Origin: Mycolicibacterium austroafricanum
GTDB lineage: Bacteria > Actinomycetota > Actinomycetes > Mycobacteriales > Mycobacteriaceae
Direction: 5' to 3'
Assembly (NCBI RefSeq): GCF_000612725.1
Contig: NZ_HG964451.1
Coordinates: 334,376-398,375 of the forward strand
Length of the DNA stretch: 64,000 bases
The translations under genes and the position numbers were made by a program. Positions 16,635 through 24,808 of this stretch are shown here, in pieces. How positions within the stretch are numbered: position 1 is the stretch's first letter; every line of letters starts with the position of its first letter. Below the pieces are notes generated by a model that saw only the letters and a program-made list of their open reading frames with translations, ran no database searches and was not told the origin of the DNA.

Positions 16635-18653
16635 ATGTCCCGCATGCGCTATGTCGTTACCGGCGGTACCGGGTTTATCGGCAGTCGACTGGTGACGCGA
16701 TTACTGAGCGATCCCGGCACCGCGGCCGTGCACGTGCTGGTGCGCCGCGACTCGCTCGGCCGCTTCGAGCGACTCGCCCTGAACTGGGACGACCGGGTGC
16801 AACCCCTGGTCGGTGATCTCACCGTCCCCGGCCTGGGAATCAGCGACGTCACCGTCGCCGAGCTCGGGCGCATCGACCACGTCGTGCACTGCGCCGCGGT
16901 CTACGACATCACCGCGCCGGAGGATCGGCAGCGGGCCGCCAACGTCGACGGCACCGGGGCGGTCGTCGCGTTGAGCCGACGACTCGGCGCCACGCTGCAC
17001 CACGTGTCGTCGATCGCGGTGGCCGGCACCTACCGCGGCGTGTTCACCGAGGACGACTTCGACGTCGCCCAGGACCTGCCGACGCCCTATCACCGGACCA
17101 AGTTCGAGGCCGAACTGCTGGTGCGCTCGGCCGAGGGGCTGCGGTTCCGCATCTACCGGCCCGCCGTCGTCGTCGGCGACTCGCGCACCGGGGAGATGGA
17201 CAAGATCGACGGGCCCTACTACTTCTTCGGCGTTCTGTCGGCGCTGGCGGCGCTACCCGGCTTCACCCCGATGCTGCTGCCCGACGTCGGCCGCACCAAC
17301 ATCGTGCCGGTGGACTTCGTGGTCGAAGCCGTCGTGGCGCTGATGCACGTCGACGGTCGCGACGGCCAGACCTTCCACCTGACCGCGCCGAAGACGACCG
17401 GCCTGCGCGGCATCTACCGCGGGATCGCCGCGGCCGCCGGGCTGCCCCCGCTGGTCGGATCGTTGCCCCGCGCCACCGCCGCGCCGCTGCTGCACGTCAC
17501 CGGCCGCGCGAAGGTGCTGCGCAACATGGTCGCCACCCAGCTGGGCATCCCGGCCGAGATCCTCGACATCGTCGAGCTGGTCCCGACGTTCACCTCCGAG
17601 CACACCGACGAGGCGTTGCGCGGCACCGGGATCAGCGTGCCGAAGTTCGCGTCGTACGCGCCTGCGCTGTGGCGGTACTGGGCGCAGCATCTCGACCACG
17701 ACCGGGCCCGCCGCGACGACCCGGCCGGGCCGCTGGTCGGCAAGCACGTGATCATCACCGGCGCCTCCAGCGGTATCGGCCGCGCCGCGGCGATAGCGGT
17801 GGCCGCCCGCGGGGCGACGGTGTTCGCGTTGGCCCGCAATGCCGAAGCTCTCGATGACCTGATCGCCGAGATCCGCGCGGCAGGCGGTGACGCGCACGCG
17901 TTCACCTGTGACGTCACCGACTCGGCGGCCGTCGAGCACACGGTCAAGGACATCCTGGGCCGCTTCGACCACGTCGACTATCTGGTCAACAACGCGGGGC
18001 GGTCGATCCGCCGCTCGGTGGCGGCGTCCACCGACCGTCTGCACGACTATGAACGCGTGATGGCGGTCAACTACTTCGGGTCGGTGCGCATGGTGCTTGC
18101 GCTGCTCCCCCATTGGCGGGAACGCCGGTTCGGCCACGTCGTGAATGTCTCCAGCGCAGGGGTGCAGGCCAACAACCCCAGGTACAGCGCCTACATCCCG
18201 TCCAAGGCGGCGCTGGATGCCTTCGCCGAAGTCGTTGGCACCGAGACACTTTCGGACCACATCACGTTCACCAACATTCACATGCCGCTGGTGAGGACAC
18301 CGATGATCGCGCCGTCGGGGCGGCTCAACCCGGCCCCGGCCATCTCGGCCGAGCACGCGGCCGCGATGGTGGTGCGAGCCCTGGTGGACAAGCCCGCACG
18401 CATCGACACCCCGATCGGCACCCTGGCCGACGTCGGTATGTACTTCACCCCGAAGCTCGCCCGGCGTGTACTGCACCAGCTGTATCTGGGGTTCCCGGAT
18501 TCCGCTGCAGCGCGCGGCATCACGCAGGACCGTTCGCGGCCGCGGCAGGCCCCGGTTCGCCGCCCCAAGCGGCCGAGCCGACCGATGCCCTCCGTGCGCG
18601 TCCCCGGCCCGGTCAAGCGTGCGGCGCGCCTGCTCCCGGGTCTGCACTGGTGA
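16635..18653 (+). CDS. acrA1: Two-domain SDR fusion, fatty acyl-CoA reductase-like
   Basis: A 672-residue fusion of two short-chain dehydrogenase domains. Residues about 4-370 are an extended SDR/FAR-like domain with TGGTGFIGSRL and the catalytic TPYHRTKFEAE (YxxxK). Residues about 375-600 are a classical SDR with ITGASSGIGRAAA, NNAG and YSAYIPSKAAL (YxxxK). The same layout occurs in M. tuberculosis AcrA1 (Rv3391), proposed to reduce fatty acyl-CoA to aldehyde or alcohol. ATG 16635 follows an AGGT; ATG 16644 (MRYVVTGG) is equally possible and resembles the M. tuberculosis start. Confidence 0.85.
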   Translation: MSRMRYVVTGGTGFIGSRLVTRLLSDPGTAAVHVLVRRDSLGRFERLALNWDDRVQPLVGDLTVPGLGISDVTVAELGRIDHVVHCAAVYDITAPEDRQRAANVDGTGAVVALSRRLGATLHHVSSIAVAGTYRGVFTEDDFDVAQDLPTPYHRTKFEAELLVRSAEGLRFRIYRPAVVVGDSRTGEMDKIDGPYYFFGVLSALAALPGFTPMLLPDVGRTNIVPVDFVVEAVVALMHVDGRDGQTFHLTAPKTTGLRGIYRGIAAAAGLPPLVGSLPRATAAPLLHVTGRAKVLRNMVATQLGIPAEILDIVELVPTFTSEHTDEALRGTGISVPKFASYAPALWRYWAQHLDHDRARRDDPAGPLVGKHVIITGASSGIGRAAAIAVAARGATVFALARNAEALDDLIAEIRAAGGDAHAFTCDVTDSAAVEHTVKDILGRFDHVDYLVNNAGRSIRRSVAASTDRLHDYERVMAVNYFGSVRMVLALLPHWRERRFGHVVNVSSAGVQANNPRYSAYIPSKAALDAFAEVVGTETLSDHITFTNIHMPLVRTPMIAPSGRLNPAPAISAEHAAAMVVRALVDKPARIDTPIGTLADVGMYFTPKLARRVLHQLYLGFPDSAAARGITQDRSRPRQAPVRRPKRPSRPMPSVRVPGPVKRAARLLPGLHW

Positions 18654-19699
18654 GCGGCGGTCGGCACCCGGTCTTCGTCGACGTCGACACCGGCGTCGAC
18701 GACGCGATGGCGCTGGTGTATCTGTTCGGCAGTCCCGACGCCGACCTGGTCGGCATCGCCTCGACCGCGGGAAACGTCGGTGTGGACGATGTCTGCCGCA
18801 ACAACCTGGCGCTGCTGGAGTTGTGCGGGGTCACCGGCGTTCCGGTGTCCCGAGGCTCCGAGACCCCGTTGGTGGCCCCGCTGCGCACCGCGGAGGACAC
18901 CCACGGACCGCAGGGGCTCGGGTACGCCCGGCTGCCCGCACCGACCGCGGCGCTCACCGATCACGACGCGGCCGAGGCGTGGGTGCGGGCCGCCCGCGCG
19001 CACCCCGGTGAGCTGATCGGAATCGCCACCGGACCGCTGACCAACCTGGCGCTGGCCCTGCGTGCCGAGCCCGCCCTGCCCCGACTGCTGGGGCGGCTGG
19101 TGATCATGGGCGGCGCGTTCGACTACCGCGGGAACACCACGCCGGTGGCGGAGTGGAACGTCAGCGTCGACCCGGAATCTGCGGCCGAGGTGTTCGCGGC
19201 GTGGCATCGGTCGGGCGCCGATCATCTCCCGATCGTGTTGGGGCTCAATCTGACCGAGAACGTCGCGATGACCCCGCAGCTGCTGAGCAGGCTGGCCGAC
19301 GCCGCGGGTTCGACGTCGACCCCGATGTCGGCGCTCGATCCCCGCGGCACCGAGTCGGCGGCGTCCAACCCGGTGATCCGGGTTCTCGAAGACGCGATGC
19401 GCTTCTACTTCGAGTTCCACTTCGACCAGGGCGAGGGCTACCTCGCGCACCTGCACGACCCGGTGGCCGCGGCGGTCGCGCTGGACACTGCGCTGGTGCA
19501 ATGCCGTCCCGCGCCGGTGGACGTCGAGTTGACGGGCACCCTCACGCGCGGCATGACGATCGCCGACTGGAGCCACCGCTGGGGGCGGGAACCCAACGCG
19601 CTCATCGGGGTCGGCGTCGACCCCGATGCGTTCTTCGACCGGTTCATCGCGCGGGTGGGCGCGTTCGCGCAGCAGCTGGCCGGGGTCAGTCGTCGGTGA
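18650..19699 (+). CDS. iunH: Inosine-uridine preferring nucleoside hydrolase
   Basis: A 349-residue nucleoside hydrolase that cleaves the N-glycosidic bond of ribonucleosides in purine/pyrimidine salvage. The Ca2+-binding signature VDVDTGVDDAMALVY is at the N-terminus, with IATGPLTNLALAL and EWNVSVDPESAAEVF later and HDPVAAAVAL near the end. GTG 18650 overlaps the acrA1 stop as GTGA, so translation is coupled. The last 14 nt overlap the end of convergent ohr. It is longer than the usual 308-320 aa, mostly near the C-terminus. Confidence 0.9.
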   Translation: MSGGRHPVFVDVDTGVDDAMALVYLFGSPDADLVGIASTAGNVGVDDVCRNNLALLELCGVTGVPVSRGSETPLVAPLRTAEDTHGPQGLGYARLPAPTAALTDHDAAEAWVRAARAHPGELIGIATGPLTNLALALRAEPALPRLLGRLVIMGGAFDYRGNTTPVAEWNVSVDPESAAEVFAAWHRSGADHLPIVLGLNLTENVAMTPQLLSRLADAAGSTSTPMSALDPRGTESAASNPVIRVLEDAMRFYFEFHFDQGEGYLAHLHDPVAAAVALDTALVQCRPAPVDVELTGTLTRGMTIADWSHRWGREPNALIGVGVDPDAFFDRFIARVGAFAQQLAGVSRR

Positions 19700-20111
19700 C
19701 CACGAGCTTGACGTCGATGTTGCCGCGGGTGGCGTTCGAGTACGGGCAGACCTGGTGCGCCTTCTCGGTCACGTGCAGTGCGGTGTCGTGGTCGACGTTG
19801 GGCAGGGTGACCTCCAGCTCCACGGCCAGCCCGAAGCCACCGTTGCCGTTCGGCCCGATCTGAACGCGGGCCCCGACAGCGGAATCCGTGACGTCCACCT
19901 TCTCCTGACGGCCCACCAGTCGCAGCGCGGAATGGAAGCACGCCGCGTAGCCGACGGCGAAGAGCTGCTCGGGGTTGGTGCCGTTGCCGGTGCCGCCCAT
20001 CTCCTTCGGGATGGCGAGATCCAGGTCGAGCCTGCCGTCGGAGGTCCGGCCGTGGCCGTCGCGGCCCTCTCCGGTGGCGAGCGCTTCGGCGGTGTAGAGG
20101 ACTTTATCCAT
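19686..20111 (-). CDS. ohr: Organic hydroperoxide resistance protein Ohr
   Basis: A 141-residue OsmC/Ohr-type thiol peroxidase that reduces organic hydroperoxides in the cytoplasm. The two active cysteines are in AACFHSALRL (C58) and VCPYSNATRGN (C122); the conserved NPEQLFAVGYAAC segment is complete. Its ATG lies inside the end of ohrR (8-nt overlap), forming an ohrR-ohr operon. The 3' end overlaps convergent iunH by 14 nt. Confidence 0.93.
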   Translation of the reverse strand: MDKVLYTAEALATGEGRDGHGRTSDGRLDLDLAIPKEMGGTGNGTNPEQLFAVGYAACFHSALRLVGRQEKVDVTDSAVGARVQIGPNGNGGFGLAVELEVTLPNVDHDTALHVTEKAHQVCPYSNATRGNIDVKLVVTDD

Positions 20112-20553
20112 GGGGGTTCCCTTCCTGGGAGTCGATGAGAGCCTCGGTGAGGCGGACTATGTCGGCGCGCAGATCGATTGCCTGCTCGGGCGTCAATCCG
20201 GTGAGCGGGAAGAGCTTCTCGGGAATGCAATGCGCCTTGCGCCGCAGGCGTTTTCCCTCGGTTGTCAGGGCGACCTCGACCTGACGCTCGTCGGTTTCAC
20301 TTCGTTGGCGGCGCACGATCCCGCCGGCCTCCATGCGTTTGAGCAGTGGCGACAAGGTGCCGGAGTCGAGCTGCAACCGCTCGCCGAGCCGACCGACCGA
20401 GATGTCGCCCTCCTCGCCGAGCACGAGCAGCACCAGGTATTGCGGATAGGTGATGCCGAGCTCGGTCAGCAGCGGCCGGTAGGCCGCGGTCATGGCCCGT
20501 GATGCCGAGTACAGGGCGAAACAGAGATGCTCGTCGAGACTCAGCGGGGCCAT
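20104..20553 (-). CDS. ohrR: MarR-family organic peroxide sensor OhrR
   Basis: A 149-residue MarR repressor. The peroxidatic Cys is in SLDEHLCFALYSASR (C11), as in B. subtilis-type OhrR; the winged helix is SVGRLGERLQLDSGTLSPLLKRME with wing RSETDERQVEV. Oxidation of C11 should release it from the operator and induce ohr. ATG 20553 is chosen because a -10 TATAGT ends 7 nt upstream, giving a leaderless mRNA, and because the frame upstream runs through the operator. Confidence 0.9.
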   Translation of the reverse strand: MAPLSLDEHLCFALYSASRAMTAAYRPLLTELGITYPQYLVLLVLGEEGDISVGRLGERLQLDSGTLSPLLKRMEAGGIVRRQRSETDERQVEVALTTEGKRLRRKAHCIPEKLFPLTGLTPEQAIDLRADIVRLTEALIDSQEGNPHG

Positions 20554-20569
20554 GCCGAGAACTATAGCC

Positions 20570-20597
20570 CACAATTGAATTGTGCACAATCAAGTTG
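20570..20597. promoter_or_regulatory. OhrR operator
   Basis: A perfect palindrome CACAATT-G-AATTGTG (20570-20584) is followed directly by an imperfect copy, ACAATC-AAGTTG. This matches known OhrR sites (ACAATT-AATTGT). It covers the expected -35 region upstream of the -10 TATAGT (20561-20566, minus strand), giving autoregulation of ohrR-ohr. Confidence 0.82.
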
Positions 20598-20601
20598 AGC
20601 G

Positions 20602-22170
20602 CTACTCGTAGACTCCTTCGAGGTACCACCGCCGACGCCGGTAACACAGCAGCAGGGCCTGCGCCGGATCGGCGCCGAGCAGAACCTGCGCCCGCGCGGT
20701 CCTTCCGGTCTTCGCCGGCGCCGCATCCCACCATCGTTCGTCGACCGGCCATGGACCTGCCCACCACGACAACCGACCCGAGCGCCCCGGCGCGTGCAAC
20801 CGGACCGGGTCCGTGGAGAACAGCCCGCGACCGGTGACCCGCACCGGATTGCCCTCGGCGTCGAACAGCTCGACCGGGTCGTCGAGCAGCACCGTCGGCG
20901 ACGGTTCCGGCAATCTTCCTGGCCACGGTTGGCCCGGATCTGCCTGTGGCACAAGCTCATCGCCGAGCGGGGTGAAGGTGATGCGTTCGGCAGGACCGCG
21001 GCCCCCGCTGAGCACCGGCACCTTGACCGCTTCGGGGCCCAGCAGGCCCTGCACCCGGACCAGCGCACGTCGCGCACGCAATCTGTCCTCTTCGCCGACA
21101 CCACCCCACAGCGGTAACTGCAAAGCCTCTGCCGACACCACTTCCACCGGTCGCAACCGCAGCACCGTGATCGGCGCCGCGGGCCGGTCCTGCGGATTGC
21201 GGCGATTCAGCCATCCGTCCAGCTGCCAGCGCACCCGGTCGGCGGTGGCGTCCTCGGTCAGCGGCTCGGCACATCGCCAGACACGTTCCAGCTCCTGGCC
21301 GGTGGCGGTCACGGCGTGGATGGCCAGCCTGGTGCATCCCACGCCCGCGGCCTCCAGGCTCCGGTGCAGCTCACCGGCCAGCGACCGCCCGGCGAAGGCG
21401 GCCGCATCGACCCGGTCGACGGGTGGGTCACAGTTCAGCACCGCGTCGAGTTCGGCTTCGGGCTCCCGCCCCGACGGCCCACGGCCTGGTTCACCGCGGG
21501 CGATGCGATGCGCGGCGACCGCGTCGGCCCCGAACCGGGATGCCACATCGCTGCGGGACAGCTCGGCGAACTGTCCGATGGTCCGAATACCCATGCGCCA
21601 CAGCAGATCCGTCAGCGCCTCCCGGGGTGCGGGCGCCAGGCTCGGCTCGGCGGCCAGCTGGCGGATGGACAGCCCCGACAGGAACGCCGCATCCTCCCCC
21701 GCGTCGATGATCCGGCCCGCCCTGGCGGCGAAGACCGCGGTGGGCAGCTGATCGGCGACCCCGACCTGACATTCGGCACTTACCGCGGCAACCGCATCGA
21801 CCAGTCGTTCGGCGGCGGTCTGCTCGGATCCGAAGTACCGGGCCGCACCGCGTACCGACAGGGCCAGCAGCCCGGGCCGCAGCACCTCTGCCCGTGGCAC
21901 GAGATCGTCCACGGCGGCCGTGACGTTCTCGAAGTGCCTGGCGTCGCGGGCCGGGTCGGCGGTCACCACATGCAGCCCCGGGCATCGGGCTTGGGACTCC
22001 CGGCGCCGCAGACCTCGGCGTACCCCTACCGCGCGCGCCGCCGCCGAGCAGGCGATGACCCGATTGGCCAGCGTGACCGCGACCGGCACGGTCGGGGGCA
22101 GATCGGCCGCAGCAGCGGCGGCGACGGCGGGCCAGTCCATGCACCAGAGCGCCAGCACCCTGGACTGCAT
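20602..22170 (-). CDS. imuB: Y-family polymerase-like protein ImuB
   Basis: A 522-residue Y-family-like protein of the SOS mutasome. It has the little-finger and thumb framework (LWRMGIRTIGQFAELSRSDVASRFG) but lacks the catalytic acidic residues expected in the palm, so it should act as a scaffold. A beta-clamp-binding motif QLPLW is at about 351-355. The C-terminal part recruits DnaE2 and ImuA' in M. tuberculosis. The start overlaps or abuts the imuA' end (stop 22172). Homologue of Rv3394c. Its stop is 4 nt past the ohrR upstream operator region. Confidence 0.92.
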   Translation of the reverse strand: MQSRVLALWCMDWPAVAAAAAADLPPTVPVAVTLANRVIACSAAARAVGVRRGLRRRESQARCPGLHVVTADPARDARHFENVTAAVDDLVPRAEVLRPGLLALSVRGAARYFGSEQTAAERLVDAVAAVSAECQVGVADQLPTAVFAARAGRIIDAGEDAAFLSGLSIRQLAAEPSLAPAPREALTDLLWRMGIRTIGQFAELSRSDVASRFGADAVAAHRIARGEPGRGPSGREPEAELDAVLNCDPPVDRVDAAAFAGRSLAGELHRSLEAAGVGCTRLAIHAVTATGQELERVWRCAEPLTEDATADRVRWQLDGWLNRRNPQDRPAAPITVLRLRPVEVVSAEALQLPLWGGVGEEDRLRARRALVRVQGLLGPEAVKVPVLSGGRGPAERITFTPLGDELVPQADPGQPWPGRLPEPSPTVLLDDPVELFDAEGNPVRVTGRGLFSTDPVRLHAPGRSGRLSWWAGPWPVDERWWDAAPAKTGRTARAQVLLGADPAQALLLCYRRRRWYLEGVYE

Positions 22171-22171
22171 C

Positions 22172-22879
22172 TCATCCGCCCACAGCGCGCGCCGGGTGGC
22201 CGACGGACCGGCCCCGGGCCCGCATCGACAGCCTCACCCGACTGATCCGCCCGCATCCCGGGGTGGGCACCCCGTCCCGTCCGCCCGCGATCTCGTAACC
22301 ACTGACGCGGGCGTCCAGCCGCGCGGAGGCCCCCTGCCAGTCACCACCGGTGACGAGCAGCGTGCACCCCCGCTGACGGGCGCGGGCCACCACCGCCCTG
22401 GCCCTGGTGGCCGGTACCGTCCGGCCGCCCAGCCCGAGAACCACCAGGTCCATTCCGTCCATCAGGACCGCGGCCACCTCGACCGGATCGGCTCCCGGTT
22501 CGGGGATGACCGCGATCCTGCTCAGGTCGGCACCCATCTCCACCGCCGCCAGCAGACCCACGTCGGGTTGACCGATGATCGCCACGTGACCGCCCTCGGC
22601 CGTCACCGCCGCGACCATGCGCAACTGCAGCGACCGGGCCCCCGAAAGCACCGCCACCGTGCCGCGCGGCAACGAATCGGGAAGCAGTTCAGCCAGCGAA
22701 TCGGGCCTCGGCAGCAAAGAATCCGGAGCCCCAGAAAACGCGGCCGGCTCCGGCACGGGTGCCGCCATCCGCCGCGCGGCACCCACCTTGCTGGACACCG
22801 ACGCGATCTGTTTGCGAAGCTGTTCTACCTGCTCAGCACGCGTGACAGGACACCGGTTCAGGCTGGGTGGCGTCGTCAC
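22172..22879 (-). CDS. imuA': SOS mutasome protein ImuA'
   Basis: A 235-residue RecA/SulA-like protein that works with ImuB and DnaE2 in damage-induced mutagenesis. It has [19 protein letters not shown], a modified P-loop region, followed by [21 protein letters not shown] and [10 protein letters not shown] strands of a RecA-like core. The start is GTG 22879, preceded by AAAGGTG at 7 nt; a longer open frame upstream crosses the promoter. It is followed immediately by imuB. A LexA box lies 37 nt upstream. Confidence 0.87.
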   Translation of the reverse strand: MTTPPSLNRCPVTRAEQVEQLRKQIASVSSKVGAARRMAAPVPEPAAFSGAPDSLLPRPDSLAELLPDSLPRGTVAVLSGARSLQLRMVAAVTAEGGHVAIIGQPDVGLLAAVEMGADLSRIAVIPEPGADPVEVAAVLMDGMDLVVLGLGGRTVPATRARAVVARARQRGCTLLVTGGDWQGASARLDARVSGYEIAGGRDGVPTPGCGRISRVRLSMRARGRSVGHPARAVGG

Positions 22880-22915
22880 AGCAGCACCTTTCACATCATC
22901 CGACACATCAGTTTT

Positions 22916-22931
22916 TCGAAACTTTGTTCGA
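22916..22931 (-). promoter_or_regulatory. LexA SOS box of imuA'-imuB
   Basis: TCGAAACTTTGTTCGA matches the LexA box TCGAAC(N4)GTTCGA with one change in the left arm. It lies 37 nt before the imuA' start, as expected for this DNA-damage-induced operon. Confidence 0.85.
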
Positions 22932-22978
22932 TGTGGCCAGTAAACACCTGCCCCCCGACAAGCGTCAACCAGACCGCG

Positions 22979-23015
22979 GATGACATCGCCAAATGTGACA
23001 TTGACAAATGTCATC
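22979..23015. promoter_or_regulatory. Nested operator palindromes and promoter of the SDR/diiron/BVMO cassette
   Basis: Outer repeat GATGACAT (22979-22986) pairs with ATGTCATC (23008-23015). Inside is TGACATT-GACA-AATGTCA (22996-23013), a perfect 7-bp inverted repeat that contains a consensus -35 TTGACA (23001-23006). A -10-like TTGTAT follows at 23024-23029. The layout is that of a repressed promoter reading right. Confidence 0.65.
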
Positions 23016-23036
23016 ATTGGAGGTTGTATCCGATTC

Positions 23037-23873
23037 GTGCTCTCGATGGGTCTCTTCGGAGCGAAACGCACGCACCGCGCCGACGCGGTGATCACCGGCG
23101 CGGGAAGCGGTATCGGCGCCGCGTTCGCCGTCGAACTGGCCCGCCGCGGCGGGCGGGTGGTGTGCAGCGACGTCAGTGTCGAGGCCGCCCGGGGTACCGC
23201 CGACGCGATCATCGCCGACGGCGGGCGTGCGCTGCCGGCACAGTGCGACGTCACCGACATCGACGCGATGTACCGCCTCGCCGGGGAGGCACAGACGTGG
23301 TTCGACGGGCCACCGACCATGGTGATCAACAATGCCGGCGTCGGCGCGGGCGGGGCCTTCATCGGCGAAACCGAACTGGCCGACTGGAAATGGGTGCTCG
23401 ACATCAACCTGTGGGGCCCGATCCACGGCTGCCACGTGTTCGCCCCGATCCTGCGGGAAGCCGGCCGCCCCGCCGGGATCATCAACGTCGCGTCCGCCGC
23501 CGCGTTCGGCGCCGCACCAGGCATGGCCGCCTACAACGTCAGCAAGGCCGGCACGCTGTCGCTGTCGGAAACCCTGGCCGCCGAGCTCGCCGGAACCGGC
23601 ATCAACGTCACGGTGCTGTGCCCGACGTTCGTCAAGACCAACATCGTGGAGTCGGGCCGGATCTCCACCGGAACCAGCCAACTCGCCGAGCGACTGATGC
23701 GGTGGACGGGGTTCCCGGCCGCACGCGTCGCCCGCAGCGCACTGGACACCCTCGACCGGGGCGGGCTCTACTGCATGCCCCAGCCCGAGGCCCGGATCGG
23801 CTGGGGCGTCAAGCGTTTCACCCCGACGGTGTTCACCCGAGCCGCCGGTATCGCCACCCGCATCACCACCTAG
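23037..23873 (+). CDS. Short-chain dehydrogenase/reductase (first gene of oxidation cassette)
   Basis: A 278-residue classical SDR. Cofactor motif [27 protein letters not shown] motif, catalytic Ser region [24 protein letters not shown] with YxxxK. The Asp at the end of strand 2 (VVCSDVS) suggests NAD(H) preference. GTG 23037 lies 7 nt past a -10-like TTGTAT, suggesting a leaderless start; ATG 23046 (MGLFGAKR) is the alternative. It is 11 nt from the diiron gene and is followed by the BVMO and a MerR regulator, so it probably interconverts an alcohol and the ketone used by the BVMO (inference). Confidence 0.82.
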   Translation: MLSMGLFGAKRTHRADAVITGAGSGIGAAFAVELARRGGRVVCSDVSVEAARGTADAIIADGGRALPAQCDVTDIDAMYRLAGEAQTWFDGPPTMVINNAGVGAGGAFIGETELADWKWVLDINLWGPIHGCHVFAPILREAGRPAGIINVASAAAFGAAPGMAAYNVSKAGTLSLSETLAAELAGTGINVTVLCPTFVKTNIVESGRISTGTSQLAERLMRWTGFPAARVARSALDTLDRGGLYCMPQPEARIGWGVKRFTPTVFTRAAGIATRITT

Positions 23874-23884
23874 AGAGGACTCTC

Positions 23885-24805
23885 ATGGCCATAGATATGG
23901 ACGCCATGCTCGCGAAGATCAAGGACCGGCAGTGGGCCCTGGCCGACATCGACTGGGACGCACCGGGCGCCGAGACCATCAGCGACGAGTTCCGGCCCAA
24001 GCTCAAGGCGTTCATGGCCGACCTGTGCTGGATCGAGAACATCGGGGCGCGAGGTTTCGCCGCGCTGGCCAAGAAGGCGCCCACCCCGACGATCGCCGAG
24101 ATCTACCGCTACTTCCACGCCGAGGAGCAGCGGCACGCCAACGCCGAACTGGCGCTGATGAAGCGGTGGGGCATGCTCGACGACGGGGAGATGCCCGAGC
24201 CGAACGTGAACATCCGGCTGGCGATGGACTGGCTGGACACCTACGCCGACGACATGTCGCTGTCGATCCTGGGCACCGTGATCCCGATGCTCGAGGTGGC
24301 GCTCGACGGCGCGCTGCTGAAGTTCCTGCTCGACGAGGTGCACGACCCGGTCTGTCATCAGGTGTTCGAGAAGATCAACAACGACGAATCCCGGCATCTG
24401 GTGGTCGATTTCGAAGTGCTGGACATGATCGGCCACCGTAAGGCACGCACGCTGGCGATCGAGTTCGTCGGGACCGTCGCCACTCCGAGCCTGATCATCG
24501 GCGCGATGATGTACATCCCGCTGCTGAACCGCGCACTCGACGAGATCGTGGCGATGGGCCTGCAACCCGAGCGCCTGCACCAGGCGATGTTGCGGTTCAA
24601 ACACCTCGGCGAACGCGGCGAACACACGTGGCGGGTACCGGCCTATCAGGTCCTCAAGCGCCACGCCGCCGTGGTGGTCAACCCCCGCCACCCCTACCAC
24701 CTGCTCGCCAACGCGATGGTCCGGGCGTCCGATCTCTATCCCCGGGCACTGCTCAAGCCGATCCCCAGCTGGTTCAAGGAACTCACCCACGAGCCGGCGG
24801 CCTGA
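23885..24805 (+). CDS. Ferritin-like diiron protein (possible oxygenase)
   Basis: A 306-residue all-helical protein preceded by AGAGAGGAC before ATG 23885. It carries two carboxylate-bridge motifs: E51 followed by EEQRHAN (E81xxH84), and E137 followed by NDESRHLVVD (E168xxH171). This is the four-helix-bundle diiron signature. It is unlike the usual ferritins in having long helical additions at the C-terminus. A candidate role is oxygenation of a lipid or other hydrophobic substrate, with the SDR and BVMO acting before or after; the substrate is unknown. Similar proteins are often annotated only as metal-dependent hydrolase or ferritin-like. Confidence 0.78.
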   Translation: MAIDMDAMLAKIKDRQWALADIDWDAPGAETISDEFRPKLKAFMADLCWIENIGARGFAALAKKAPTPTIAEIYRYFHAEEQRHANAELALMKRWGMLDDGEMPEPNVNIRLAMDWLDTYADDMSLSILGTVIPMLEVALDGALLKFLLDEVHDPVCHQVFEKINNDESRHLVVDFEVLDMIGHRKARTLAIEFVGTVATPSLIIGAMMYIPLLNRALDEIVAMGLQPERLHQAMLRFKHLGERGEHTWRVPAYQVLKRHAAVVVNPRHPYHLLANAMVRASDLYPRALLKPIPSWFKELTHEPAA

Positions 24806-24808
24806 CCC

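Noticed and set aside
22172..23524. A 450-codon open frame on the minus strand covering imuA' and continuing upstream
   Set aside because: The upstream half crosses the LexA box and operator and runs opposite a clear SDR gene; GTG 22879 has a ribosome site.
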